A stretch of DNA of 6,072 nt from Synergistales bacterium (GTDB taxonomy: Bacteria > Synergistota > Synergistia > Synergistales > 79-D21), in the NCBI GenBank assembly GCA_015657435.1, contig JADLKH010000005.1:243128-249199 (forward strand), read 5' to 3'. Each line of letters opens with the position of its first letter. Position 1 is the first letter of the stretch. Below the pieces are notes generated by a model. The model did no database searches and had not been told where the DNA came from. It saw only the letters and a program-made list of their open reading frames with translations. Made by a program: the position numbers and the translations under genes. This document shows positions 1 to 6,072 of the stretch, piece by piece.

Positions 1-930
1 GCCTACCAGCTTTACGCCCGCAGGCTGATTCCAGCGGGGCAGGGTGCCCAGGCCAGAGCAAGGGAAGAACTTCGGAGAAGACTCGATCAAGAGGGACTTT
101 TCGACCCGCGTCACAAGCGCTCCATTCTTCGATATCCCGAATCCGCGATCGTTTTGACTTCGCCCACGGGAGCGGCCGTCAAAGATGTTCTCCGCGTTTC
201 AAGGAGCCGCTTTTCTGCCTGCAGAATTACCGTCATCCCGTGCAATGTCCAGGGAGAGGAAGCCGCTGCTGAAATCCTGAAAGCCTTTTCGCTTGCCGCC
301 CTGGAAAGGAACGCCGACGTGGTCCTTCTGGTCAGAGGAGGAGGAAGCCGCGACGACCTTAATCCTTTCGACGATGAACGAGTCGTGCGGGCCGTGCGCT
401 CGTGTCCCATTCCTGTCGTGACCGGTCTGGGGCATGAAATCGACAGCACGTTTTCCGACCTCGCGGCCGACGTATTCGCTTCTACGCCGTCCGCCGCCGC
501 GGAGAAGGTGTTTCCGGATAAAACGGCGGTCTTTTCGGAGATCGCGTCACTCCGCCGGCACGCCGTCGCCGGGCTTTCACGGAGGATCGACGAGGGCGGC
601 TGGTCGGCTGAAAGGTTGCGAAACCGGATCGCCTCGATTTCGGAACGTCGCCTTGTCGAGGCGGAAACGGGCCTGGAGTCCTTTAACGAGACCCTCAGGA
701 GAGGGATCGACGCTCGGGTCGATTTTGACACCCATCGGCTCCGTTCCATTCTCTCCACTCTGGAGGCCCTCTCCCCATCCCGCGTCCTGTCGAGGGGATT
801 TATCGCCTGCGAAACCCCGGAGGGGCTTCCTGTCGATTCCGCGACCTCGGTCCAAAAGGAAGACCGGCTCAGACTCGTCTTCAAGGACGGTCGCATCGGG
901 GTCAGAGTCGAAGAAACGTCTTTCCCCTAA
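1..930 (+). CDS. xseA: Exodeoxyribonuclease VII large subunit, partial (5' end cut by window)
   Basis: Large subunit of exodeoxyribonuclease VII, a cytoplasmic enzyme that degrades single-stranded DNA into oligonucleotides and normally works with several copies of small XseB subunits. The reading frame is open from base 1; 309 residues precede the TAA stop. By comparison with E. coli XseA, roughly the first 100-120 residues, including the N-terminal OB-fold, lie outside the window. Visible are the QEGLFDP and TSPTGAAVKDVL segments that open the nuclease domain, the RGGGS-DDL-F-DE motif (bases 334-384) and the GHEIDSTFSDLAAD...TPSAAAE motif (430-501), which carries family-conserved His, Asp and Glu residues. 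An alpha-helical, Arg/Glu-rich stretch follows, as expected for the coiled-coil arm. The tail has the usual PSRVLSRGF element and an FKDG segment. One oddity is Phe (475-477) where most homologues have Arg in AD-x-R-A-x-TP. No xseB follows; the next gene starts 15 bp downstream. Identification is firm. Confidence 0.95.
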   Translation, partial: AYQLYARRLIPAGQGAQARAREELRRRLDQEGLFDPRHKRSILRYPESAIVLTSPTGAAVKDVLRVSRSRFSACRITVIPCNVQGEEAAAEILKAFSLAALERNADVVLLVRGGGSRDDLNPFDDERVVRAVRSCPIPVVTGLGHEIDSTFSDLAADVFASTPSAAAEKVFPDKTAVFSEIASLRRHAVAGLSRRIDEGGWSAERLRNRIASISERRLVEAETGLESFNETLRRGIDARVDFDTHRLRSILSTLEALSPSRVLSRGFIACETPEGLPVDSATSVQKEDRLRLVFKDGRIGVRVEETSFP

Positions 931-937
931 AGAGGAG
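931..937 (+). promoter_or_regulatory. Ribosome binding site of mtnA
   Basis: AGAGGAG lies 8 bases before the ATG at 946 and begins directly after the xseA stop codon. It fixes the mtnA start and suggests that mtnA is translated from the same transcript as xseA. Confidence 0.8.
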
Positions 938-945
938 CGAAAGTC

Positions 946-1962
946 ATGAACCTGCAGCCGATCGAGTGGCGTGACGACAAACTGTTCCTGCTTGACCAGC
1001 GGCTCCTCCCGGAAGCCGTTTCGTTTCTGGAGTGCCGGACGGCGGAGGAAACGGCCCTGGCCATCGAAAGCCTCGCGGTGCGCGGAGCTCCTGCCATCGG
1101 CATCGCAGCGGCCTACGGTGTTGTGCTGGCTTCCGTACAAGGAGCGACGGCGGCGAGCCGGGCAATCTGCAGGCTTTCGGGGACCCGGCCGACGGCTGTG
1201 AACCTCTTTTGGGCCCTTCGCCGAATGGAAACGGCCCTGAATCTTTTTTCTTCCATGAACACAGAATCTCCTCTGAGCTCTTTCCTTCTTGAAGAAGCCG
1301 TTGCGATTCACCGCGAGGATATCGAGATCAACCGTGCCATCGGACGTCATGGGCAGTCTCTCCTTCCCGAATCGAGCACGATCCTGACCCATTGCAACGC
1401 GGGAGCTCTGGCAACCGGAGGATACGGCACCGCCCTGGGCATCGTCCGTGCCGCCAGGGAAGCCGGCAAGAACATCCGGGTGATCGCTGACGAAACGCGC
1501 CCAGTGCTCCAGGGGGCTCGATTGACAGCATGGGAGCTCAACCGGGACGGTTTTGACGTCACCCTCATCTGCGATTCCATGGCCGGCCCCGCGATGGCCA
1601 AATTCGAGGTCGACGCCGTGATCACCGGAGCCGACCGTGTCGCGGCAAACGGCGATACGGCCAACAAGATCGGAACCTGCTCCCTGGCAGTCCTCGCGGC
1701 CTTCCACGGGATCCCTTTTTACATCGCCGCCCCGATCAGCACCCTCGATCTCTCAACCGCAAGGGGAGAAGACATCCCCATCGAGGAACGCCCTGCCGCC
1801 GAGGTCCTGGCATTCCAGGGGAAGCGATCCGCACCCGAAGGGATCAAGGCCTGGAACCCGGCATTCGACGTGACTCCGTCGAGGCTGATCACCGCCTTCG
1901 TCACCGAACGTGGAGTCGTGCGTCCGCCTTTCGGTGAAAATCTGCGACGGATGCTCGTCTGA
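946..1962 (+). CDS. mtnA: S-methyl-5-thioribose-1-phosphate isomerase
   Basis: Cytoplasmic isomerase that converts 5-methylthioribose-1-phosphate (an aldose) to 5-methylthioribulose-1-phosphate (a ketose), a step in salvage of the methylthioadenosine left by polyamine synthesis and other SAM-consuming reactions. It belongs to the eIF2B alpha/beta/delta-like isomerase family. The 338-residue length is normal for MtnA. Landmarks in order are RGAPAIGIAAAYG (residues 47-58), the RPTAVNLFWAL substrate loop (81-91), THCNAG with the catalytic Cys150, ETRP-x-x-QGARLTAWEL (183-198), GADRVAANGDTANKIGT with catalytic Asp230 (228-244), and the C-terminal NPAFDVTP...LITAFVTERGV element. The catalytic Cys and Asp are assigned by analogy with Bacillus subtilis Cys160 and Asp240. 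These residues separate it from true eIF2B subunits and from ribose-1,5-bisphosphate isomerase, though the latter is a close relative. The ATG at 946 is supported by its ribosome binding site and by the typical MNLQPIEW beginning. It is followed 28 bp later by ahcY. Confidence 0.95.
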   Translation: MNLQPIEWRDDKLFLLDQRLLPEAVSFLECRTAEETALAIESLAVRGAPAIGIAAAYGVVLASVQGATAASRAICRLSGTRPTAVNLFWALRRMETALNLFSSMNTESPLSSFLLEEAVAIHREDIEINRAIGRHGQSLLPESSTILTHCNAGALATGGYGTALGIVRAAREAGKNIRVIADETRPVLQGARLTAWELNRDGFDVTLICDSMAGPAMAKFEVDAVITGADRVAANGDTANKIGTCSLAVLAAFHGIPFYIAAPISTLDLSTARGEDIPIEERPAAEVLAFQGKRSAPEGIKAWNPAFDVTPSRLITAFVTERGVVRPPFGENLRRMLV

Positions 1963-1976
1963 ACCGAATCAAGCAA

Positions 1977-1982
1977 AAGGAG
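1977..1982 (+). promoter_or_regulatory. Ribosome binding site of ahcY
   Basis: AAGGAG, 8 bases upstream of the ATG at 1991. The ahcY frame stays open upstream to an ATG at 1910, inside mtnA. This site and the homology of the protein beginning at 1991 decide for the downstream start. Confidence 0.85.
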
Positions 1983-1990
1983 TGACACTC

Positions 1991-3238
1991 ATGCCTAAAT
2001 GCAGAATCGCCCGACCCGACCTCGCCCCGGATGGACACCGGAAAATTGCCTGGGCCTGGGCCGCAATGCCTGTTCTGCGCCTCATCCACGAGAAATACGG
2101 AACAAGTCTCCCGTTTCGGGGTATCACCATCAGTGCCTGCCTGCATCTCGAGGCGAAGACGGCCTGCCTCCTGAAAGTACTCAAGGATCTCGGCGCCAAT
2201 GTCGCAGCTGCCGGGAGCAACCCTCTTTCGACACAGGATGACGTTTGTGCGGCCCTTGTCGAAGAAGGGATTTCCGTGTTTAGCCGTCGCGGAATGAGTT
2301 CGTCGGAATACATTGAAAATCTTCGCGCCGTGATGGAATTCGGCCCGCGGATCCTCATCGACGACGGAGCGGACCTTGTCGCCCTCGTTCACGAGGAAAT
2401 GCCCGAAATCGCTTCGGGAATACTCGGCGGAAGCGAGGAAACCACAACCGGCATCAAACGCCTCAAAGCGATGGAAAAGGAAGGGGTCCTTCGTTTCCCG
2501 ATGCTCGCGGTCAACGATGCCTACAGCAAATTCCTTTTCGACAACCGTTACGGCACCGGTCAGTCCGTCATGGACGGACTTTTGCGGACAACAAACAGCC
2601 TTCTGGCCGGGAAGTTGTTCGTCGTTGCCGGTTACGGCTGGTGCGGGAGAGGCATCGCCACACGGGCCGCAGGCCTTGGGGCCCGGGTCACGGTTGTCGA
2701 GGCGGATCCTCACCGGGCGCTCGAGGCTCTGATGGACGGCCGCGATGTCCGCTCCATGGACGAAGCCGCCCCGCTCGGAGATATTTTCGTCACCGCGACC
2801 GGAAACCTCCGCGTCATTCGGAAAGAGCACCTGGAAAAGATGAAAAACGGCGCCATTCTGGCCAATGCCGGCCATTTCAACGTCGAAATCGACATCCCCG
2901 CGATCGAGTCGCTCTCCGTCAGAAGGAAGGTTTCCCGGGCCAACATCGAGACCTTCGAGCTTGCGGACGGGCGAAAGCTTCACCTTCTGGCCGAAGGGCG
3001 CCTTGTCAACCTGGCGGCCGCCGACGGACACCCGATCGAGATCATGGACCTGAGCTTCGCCCTTCAGCTTCTGTCAAGCCTTTACATCCTCGAACACCCC
3101 GACCTGCCCGCGAGAGTCCTTCGTGTCCCGGAAGACCTGGACCGCTCCGTTTCCGAGCTGAAAATCGAGTCCCTGGGAATCCGCCTGGAAACGCTAACGG
3201 ACGAGCAGCGGGCCTACCTTGCCAGCTGGAAGGAGTGA
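1991..3238 (+). CDS. ahcY: Adenosylhomocysteinase family enzyme, archaeal/Thermotoga-type (possible S-inosylhomocysteine hydrolase)
   Basis: NAD-dependent cytoplasmic hydrolase that splits S-adenosylhomocysteine, or in some lineages S-inosylhomocysteine, into homocysteine and the nucleoside, relieving product inhibition of methyltransferases. It has 415 residues, placing it in the short class that lacks the C-terminal extension ending in Tyr-Arg-Tyr and the internal insert of many bacterial enzymes. Landmarks are HLEAKTA (52-58), GSNPLSTQDDV (75-85), IDDGADL (123-129), SEETTTG (148-154), NDAYSK-x-x-FDNRYGTGQS (175-192; Lys180 and Asp184 correspond to human Lys186 and Asp190), the NAD-binding GYGWCGRG (214-221), NAGHFNVEID (292-301) and DGHPIEIMDLSFA-x-Q (345-359). 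Lys56 occupies the position of human Glu59, which contacts the adenine amino group. The gene is followed after 6 bp by a MTA/SAH deaminase, so the real substrate may be the inosyl compound. Family membership is firm; substrate is unresolved. Confidence 0.95.
   Translation: MPKCRIARPDLAPDGHRKIAWAWAAMPVLRLIHEKYGTSLPFRGITISACLHLEAKTACLLKVLKDLGANVAAAGSNPLSTQDDVCAALVEEGISVFSRRGMSSSEYIENLRAVMEFGPRILIDDGADLVALVHEEMPEIASGILGGSEETTTGIKRLKAMEKEGVLRFPMLAVNDAYSKFLFDNRYGTGQSVMDGLLRTTNSLLAGKLFVVAGYGWCGRGIATRAAGLGARVTVVEADPHRALEALMDGRDVRSMDEAAPLGDIFVTATGNLRVIRKEHLEKMKNGAILANAGHFNVEIDIPAIESLSVRRKVSRANIETFELADGRKLHLLAEGRLVNLAAADGHPIEIMDLSFALQLLSSLYILEHPDLPARVLRVPEDLDRSVSELKIESLGIRLETLTDEQRAYLASWKE
3228..3235 (+). 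promoter_or_regulatory. Ribosome binding site of mtaD, inside the ahcY 3' end
   Basis: GGAAGGAG lies within the last codons of ahcY, 9 bases before the ATG at 3245. Because the site overlaps coding sequence and the gap is only 6 bp, translation of ahcY and mtaD is probably coupled. Confidence 0.8.
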
Positions 3239-3244
3239 CCCGGG

Positions 3245-4516
3245 ATGCTGTTGAAAGATGTCCTGATCCTGGATTCTTCAATGGATGCGGCCCAAGCCTG
3301 CGACCTCATCGTGTCGGGAACCACCGTGGATTCGATCCTGCCGCCGCGAAGCGCCGACATGCCGGAGGAGATCGACGGAAAAGGCTCGATTGCGGTCCTT
3401 CCCGGTTTCGTAAACGCGCATGGTCACGCGGCCATGACTCTCCTTCGCGGCCTGGGGGAGGAAGCCCCCCTGATGGAGTGGCTCCAAAAGAGAATCTGGC
3501 CCGTAGAAGCCCGACTCAGGCCCGAACATGTCTTTTGGGGCACGCAGCTGGCCTTGCTGGAGATGCTCTCGGGAGGAATCACCTGCTTTGCCGACATGTA
3601 CTTCTTCATGGACCAGGCCGCCGAAGCAGCCCGGCTGGCGGGAATACGCTGCGCCCTTTCGAGGGGGCTGGTCGGCAGCGACGAGAAGAAACTCGAAGAG
3701 GGCGTGGACCTCGTCCGACGCTATCACGACCCCTCGGGGCTGATCCGGGTCCAGTTGGGTCCCCATGCCATCTATACCGTCCCGCCCGAAGCCTTCAGCG
3801 AAATCTCGAAAACCGCGAAGGACCTCGGTGTGGGAATCCAAACCCACTGGCTCGAAACCGAATGGGAATCCGGCTTCATCAGGCATGAGCTCAAGAAGGA
3901 TCCCGTTAGCCTCCTCGCCGAAGTCGGCCTTTTCGACGTTCCTTTTGCCGTATTGGCGCATGGAGTCTGGTTTCCCGAGGACCGCATCCACGAGCTGGCG
4001 GGCAGCAGGATGTCCGTGGTCCACAATCCCAAGAGCAACCTGAAGCTCGGAAGCGGAATCGCACCCGTTCCGCGCTTCCTTGAGGAAGGAGTGCGCGTGG
4101 CTCTCGGTACGGACGGAGCGGCCAGCAACAACAGGCTGGACATCTGGGACGAGATGAGGACCTGTTCCCTGATTCACAAGGGATCTCACAGGGACCCCTG
4201 CACGGTGCGCGCCTCCGAAGTTCTCCGGATGGCAACCGTTGAAGGAGCCCGGGCGCTCGGATTTACGGACGTCGGCCTCATCAGGCCCGGCTGGCAAGCG
4301 GACCTCGTCCTGGTCGACCTCGACAGACCGCACTATGTCGGCTTGACGGCCGAAAACCTCTGCACCGCCCTCGTTTACTCCGGATCATCCGCCGATGTCG
4401 CCGGAACCCTGGTGGCAGGCAAATGGCTTTACCGGGACGGGGATCACAAGACCCTGGAGACGGGAACGATTCTCAGGAAAGCGCGGGATTGCAGGAAAGA
4501 GTTGTTGGAGGACTGA
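3245..4516 (+). CDS. mtaD: 5'-methylthioadenosine/S-adenosylhomocysteine deaminase (amidohydrolase)
   Basis: Zinc-type amidohydrolase expected to deaminate MTA and SAH (and in DadD-type enzymes 5'-deoxyadenosine) to the matching inosine derivatives plus ammonia. It has 423 residues, a usual length for the MtaD/DadD group. The metal and catalytic set is complete: His59 and His61 in NAHGH, His201 in QTHWLE with Glu204 three residues later, His239 in LAHG, and Asp290 in LGTDGAASNN. Group-specific segments resembling Thermotoga maritima TM0936 include MTLLRG (64-69), ADMYF (116-120), GPHAIY (172-177) and HNPKSNLKLGSGIAPV (260-275). These favour MtaD over atrazine chlorohydrolase-like or guanine deaminase-like relatives. 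The C-terminal part ends with the small beta domain (GWQADLVLVDLD, VAGKWLY). There is no signal peptide or membrane segment. It sits 6 bp after ahcY, whose substrate it would supply or alter. Exact substrate preference cannot be read from sequence. Confidence 0.9.
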   Translation: MLLKDVLILDSSMDAAQACDLIVSGTTVDSILPPRSADMPEEIDGKGSIAVLPGFVNAHGHAAMTLLRGLGEEAPLMEWLQKRIWPVEARLRPEHVFWGTQLALLEMLSGGITCFADMYFFMDQAAEAARLAGIRCALSRGLVGSDEKKLEEGVDLVRRYHDPSGLIRVQLGPHAIYTVPPEAFSEISKTAKDLGVGIQTHWLETEWESGFIRHELKKDPVSLLAEVGLFDVPFAVLAHGVWFPEDRIHELAGSRMSVVHNPKSNLKLGSGIAPVPRFLEEGVRVALGTDGAASNNRLDIWDEMRTCSLIHKGSHRDPCTVRASEVLRMATVEGARALGFTDVGLIRPGWQADLVLVDLDRPHYVGLTAENLCTALVYSGSSADVAGTLVAGKWLYRDGDHKTLETGTILRKARDCRKELLED

Positions 4517-4531
4517 AGCGGGAGCTATAAT
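4502..4531 (+). promoter_or_regulatory. Putative sigma-70 type promoter for alaS
   Basis: A perfect TATAAT box lies at 4526-4531, an AT-rich exception in GC-rich surroundings. A weak -35 candidate, TTGTTG at 4502-4507, stands 18 bases upstream within the last codons of mtaD. Transcription would start near 4538, giving a leader of about 45 bases before the GTG of alaS. The -10 match is strong and the -35 match poor (3 of 6), so this is a prediction; alaS could also be read through from upstream. Confidence 0.45.
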
Positions 4532-4537
4532 TTCCCG
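4519..4537. repeat. Short inverted repeat around the alaS -10 box
   Basis: CGGGA at 4519-4523 and TCCCG at 4533-4537 form a 5-bp inverted repeat enclosing TATAAT in a 9-base centre. A further CGGG at 4547-4550 could pair with the CCCG instead. It might be an operator-like or RNA-folding element, but arms this short in GC-rich DNA can easily arise by chance. No U-run follows, so it is not a terminator. Confidence 0.2.
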
Positions 4538-4568
4538 AAAGACATGCGGGGATGAAAACCGCGCGCCC

Positions 4569-4574
4569 GGGAGG
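4569..4574 (+). promoter_or_regulatory. Ribosome binding site deciding the GTG start of alaS
   Basis: GGGAGG, 8 bases before GTG at 4583. An in-frame TGA at 4553-4555 closes the frame upstream and no ATG or TTG lies between it and the GTG, so this site and codon define the start. Confidence 0.85.
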
Positions 4575-4582
4575 CGATCGAC

Positions 4583-6072
4583 GTGCAGTACAGAAGCGGA
4601 AACGAGTTGAGGGAAAGTTTTCTCGGGTTTTTCGAGGAAAGGGGACATCGTCGCTTCCCGAGCTTTTCTCTTGTTCCTGAAGACCCTTCCATCATGTTCA
4701 CCATCGCCGGGATGGTGCCCTTCAAGCCCTATTTCCTGGGAATGAAGGTTCCCCCCGTGAACAGGGCCACCACGTCACAGAAGTGCGTCCGGACCAACGA
4801 CATCGAAAACGTCGGCAGAACCGCAAGACACCACACCTTCTTCGAAATGCTCGGCAACTTCAGTTTCGGGGACTACTTCAAGAAAGAAGTCATTCCATGG
4901 GCATGGGAGTTTGTCACGAAGCGAGTCGGGCTTGACCCGGACCGCCTGACGGCCACCATCTATCTCGACGACGACGAAGCCTACGACATCTGGCATCGGC
5001 TGGTCGGCCTGCCGGAAAACCGCATCGTCAGGCTGGGTGAGGACGACAACTTCTGGGCCGTCGGCCCCGTGGGGCCATGCGGGCCTTGTTCGGAGATCAT
5101 CTATGACCAGGGACCTTCTTTTTCCTGCGGGAAACCCGACTGCAAGGTCGGCTGCAACTGCGACCGATACCTGGAAATCTGGAACCTCGTTTTCATGCAG
5201 TTCAACCGGGACACGGAAGGGAACCTGGTTCCGCTACCGAAGCAGAACATCGACACGGGCATGGGACTTGAGCGACTGACCTCCGTTGTCCAGGGTGTTC
5301 GCACCGATTTCGAAACGGATCTCTTCCTGCCCCTGATTCACCAGGCCTGCTCGATGACCGGACATTCCTACGGTTCGAACGATCGCGGAGACATGGCTGT
5401 TCGCGTCATTTCCGACCACCTTAGGGCCGTTTCCTTCATGATCGCCGACGGGATCCTGCCTTCAAACGAGGGACGCGGCTACGTCCTCCGGAGACTTCTT
5501 CGCCGGGCGGTGAGATGGGGAAGACTGCTCGGGCTCCAGAAGCCCTTCCTTTCCGGAATGCTGCCGACGGTCATCGAGGTGATGGGAAACCATTACCGGG
5601 AAATTCCCGAAAGGCAGAATGCGATCCGACAAGTCATCGATTTCGAGGAGGCCAAGTTCGGAAAAACGCTGGAACAGGGAACGACCCTCATCGAAACCGA
5701 GATCCGTCGACTAGCCGCAGGCGGAGAGACCGTTCTTCCCGGAGACGTGGCCTTCGAGCTTTACGATACTTATGGATTCCCCCTGGAACTGACCGAAGAA
5801 ATCTGCCAGGATTCATCCTTCACCCTCGACCGGGCCGGCTTCGAAAAGGCCATGGAGAATCAGCGGGAACGGGCCCGCAGTTCGAGCAAGATGACGGTGT
5901 CCTCCCTTTCCGGGAACGTCTATACCGAACTGGCGAAAAACATCGGGGCGATCCCTTTCGAGGGATACACCGCCACATCGCTGGAAGCCAAAGTCGTCGC
6001 CCTGATCCTAGATGGTGAAACCGTAGAGGAACTGCAGGCCGGAGACGAAGCTGAAGCGGTCCTCGACAGGAC
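4583..6072 (+). CDS. alaS: Alanine--tRNA ligase, partial (3' end cut by window)
   Basis: Class II cytoplasmic aminoacyl-tRNA synthetase that activates alanine with ATP and charges tRNA-Ala. The window holds 496 codons, a little over half of a family protein of about 870-900 residues. It begins at GTG (4583); the first residues, with NELRESFLGFFEERGH, match the family start. Seen in order are AGMVPFKPYFLG (42-53), TSQKCVRTNDIENVGRTARHHTFFEMLGNFSFGDYFK (64-100), covering motifs 1-2 in the short form without the AGGKH insert, VGPCGPCSEI (163-172), EIWNLVFMQF (198-207), class II motif 3 DTGMGLERL (224-232), and RVISDHLRAVSFMIADG...NEGRGYVLRRLLRRAVR (274-311), from the tRNA-recognition region. A cysteine cluster (Cys182, 187, 191, 193) sits between the catalytic motifs. 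The editing domain with its HxxxH and CxxxH zinc ligands and the C-terminal C-Ala domain lie beyond the window. Identification is certain. Confidence 0.97.
   Translation, partial: MQYRSGNELRESFLGFFEERGHRRFPSFSLVPEDPSIMFTIAGMVPFKPYFLGMKVPPVNRATTSQKCVRTNDIENVGRTARHHTFFEMLGNFSFGDYFKKEVIPWAWEFVTKRVGLDPDRLTATIYLDDDEAYDIWHRLVGLPENRIVRLGEDDNFWAVGPVGPCGPCSEIIYDQGPSFSCGKPDCKVGCNCDRYLEIWNLVFMQFNRDTEGNLVPLPKQNIDTGMGLERLTSVVQGVRTDFETDLFLPLIHQACSMTGHSYGSNDRGDMAVRVISDHLRAVSFMIADGILPSNEGRGYVLRRLLRRAVRWGRLLGLQKPFLSGMLPTVIEVMGNHYREIPERQNAIRQVIDFEEAKFGKTLEQGTTLIETEIRRLAAGGETVLPGDVAFELYDTYGFPLELTEEICQDSSFTLDRAGFEKAMENQRERARSSSKMTVSSLSGNVYTELAKNIGAIPFEGYTATSLEAKVVALILDGETVEELQAGDEAEAVLDR

Noticed and set aside
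1522..1527. TTGACA hexamer inside mtnA as a possible promoter
   Set aside because: The expected -10 position is GC-rich with no TATAAT-like sequence, and it lies mid-gene.
577..1707. Long antisense open frame across the end of xseA and most of mtnA
   Set aside because: It lies opposite two well-matched genes, has no recognisable protein features, and is explained by GC-rich codon use on the + strand.
1910..1990. Upstream extension of ahcY overlapping mtnA
   Set aside because: The extra 27 residues have no family counterpart, while the ATG at 1991 has a well-placed AAGGAG and gives the expected N-terminus.
931..1990. SAM or SAH riboswitch controlling the salvage genes
   Set aside because: The gaps before mtnA and ahcY are only 15 and 28 bp, too short for such elements; any riboswitch would lie upstream of the window.
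1901..3031. Long antisense open frame opposite ahcY
   Set aside because: The sense strand encodes a complete adenosylhomocysteinase with all motifs; the antisense product matches nothing I recognise.
2641..3888. 415-codon + strand frame running across the ahcY-mtaD junction
   Set aside because: It overlaps two real genes out of frame and its product is Arg/Pro/Gly-rich low-quality sequence typical of a shifted GC-rich frame.
3278..4333. Long antisense open frame opposite mtaD
   Set aside because: The sense strand encodes a complete amidohydrolase; the antisense frame is a by-product of codon bias.
4544..4555. Three-codon mini-ORF (Met-Arg-Gly-stop) in the alaS leader
   Set aside because: No ribosome binding site precedes it and such short frames occur by chance.
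4552..4680. 42-codon frame starting before alaS and overlapping it out of frame
   Set aside because: No properly spaced ribosome binding site and no recognisable product; alaS occupies the other frame convincingly.

Overview
This is a 6.07 kb, moderately GC-rich stretch (about 58-60% GC by eye) of bacterial chromosome. Five genes are packed head to tail on the + strand: the 3' part of xseA, complete mtnA, complete ahcY, complete mtaD, and the 5' part of alaS. Gaps between genes are 15, 28, 6 and 66 bp. There are no mobile elements, RNA genes, CRISPR arrays or phage genes. The tight packing and strong Shine-Dalgarno sites suggest one transcription unit from xseA to mtaD, with alaS probably also having its own promoter.

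Organism: AlaS has the short RTNDIENVG form of its N-terminal motif and a four-cysteine insertion. AhcY belongs to the short archaeal/Thermotoga-like class rather than the longer proteobacterial/eukaryotic one. Together these point away from Proteobacteria, towards an anaerobe of a Synergistota, Firmicutes or Thermotogota type. Synergistota is my best guess, from remembered protein resemblance only and without a database search.

Layout: positions 1-930 encode the nuclease and C-terminal parts of exodeoxyribonuclease VII large subunit; no xseB follows. Positions 946-4516 hold three genes that together recycle by-products of S-adenosylmethionine (SAM) use: MtnA (methylthioribose-1-phosphate isomerase), AhcY (adenosylhomocysteinase-family enzyme) and MtaD (5'-methylthioadenosine/S-adenosylhomocysteine deaminase). 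Positions 4583-6072 encode the aminoacylation domain and part of what follows in alanyl-tRNA synthetase. It starts at a GTG with a good ribosome binding site, behind a perfect TATAAT box in the preceding gap.

How they work together: MtaD can deaminate both methylthioadenosine (MTA) and S-adenosylhomocysteine (SAH). Its pairing with an archaeal-class AhcY, which carries Lys where classical enzymes have the Glu/Gln that contacts the adenine amino group, suggests that SAH may be processed through S-inosylhomocysteine. MtnA would take methylthioribose-1-phosphate from methylthioinosine by way of a phosphorylase encoded elsewhere. This deaminative salvage route is known in Methanocaldococcus; its presence here as a compact bacterial operon is the most interesting point in the window. 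All individual families are known, and I see no wholly new system.
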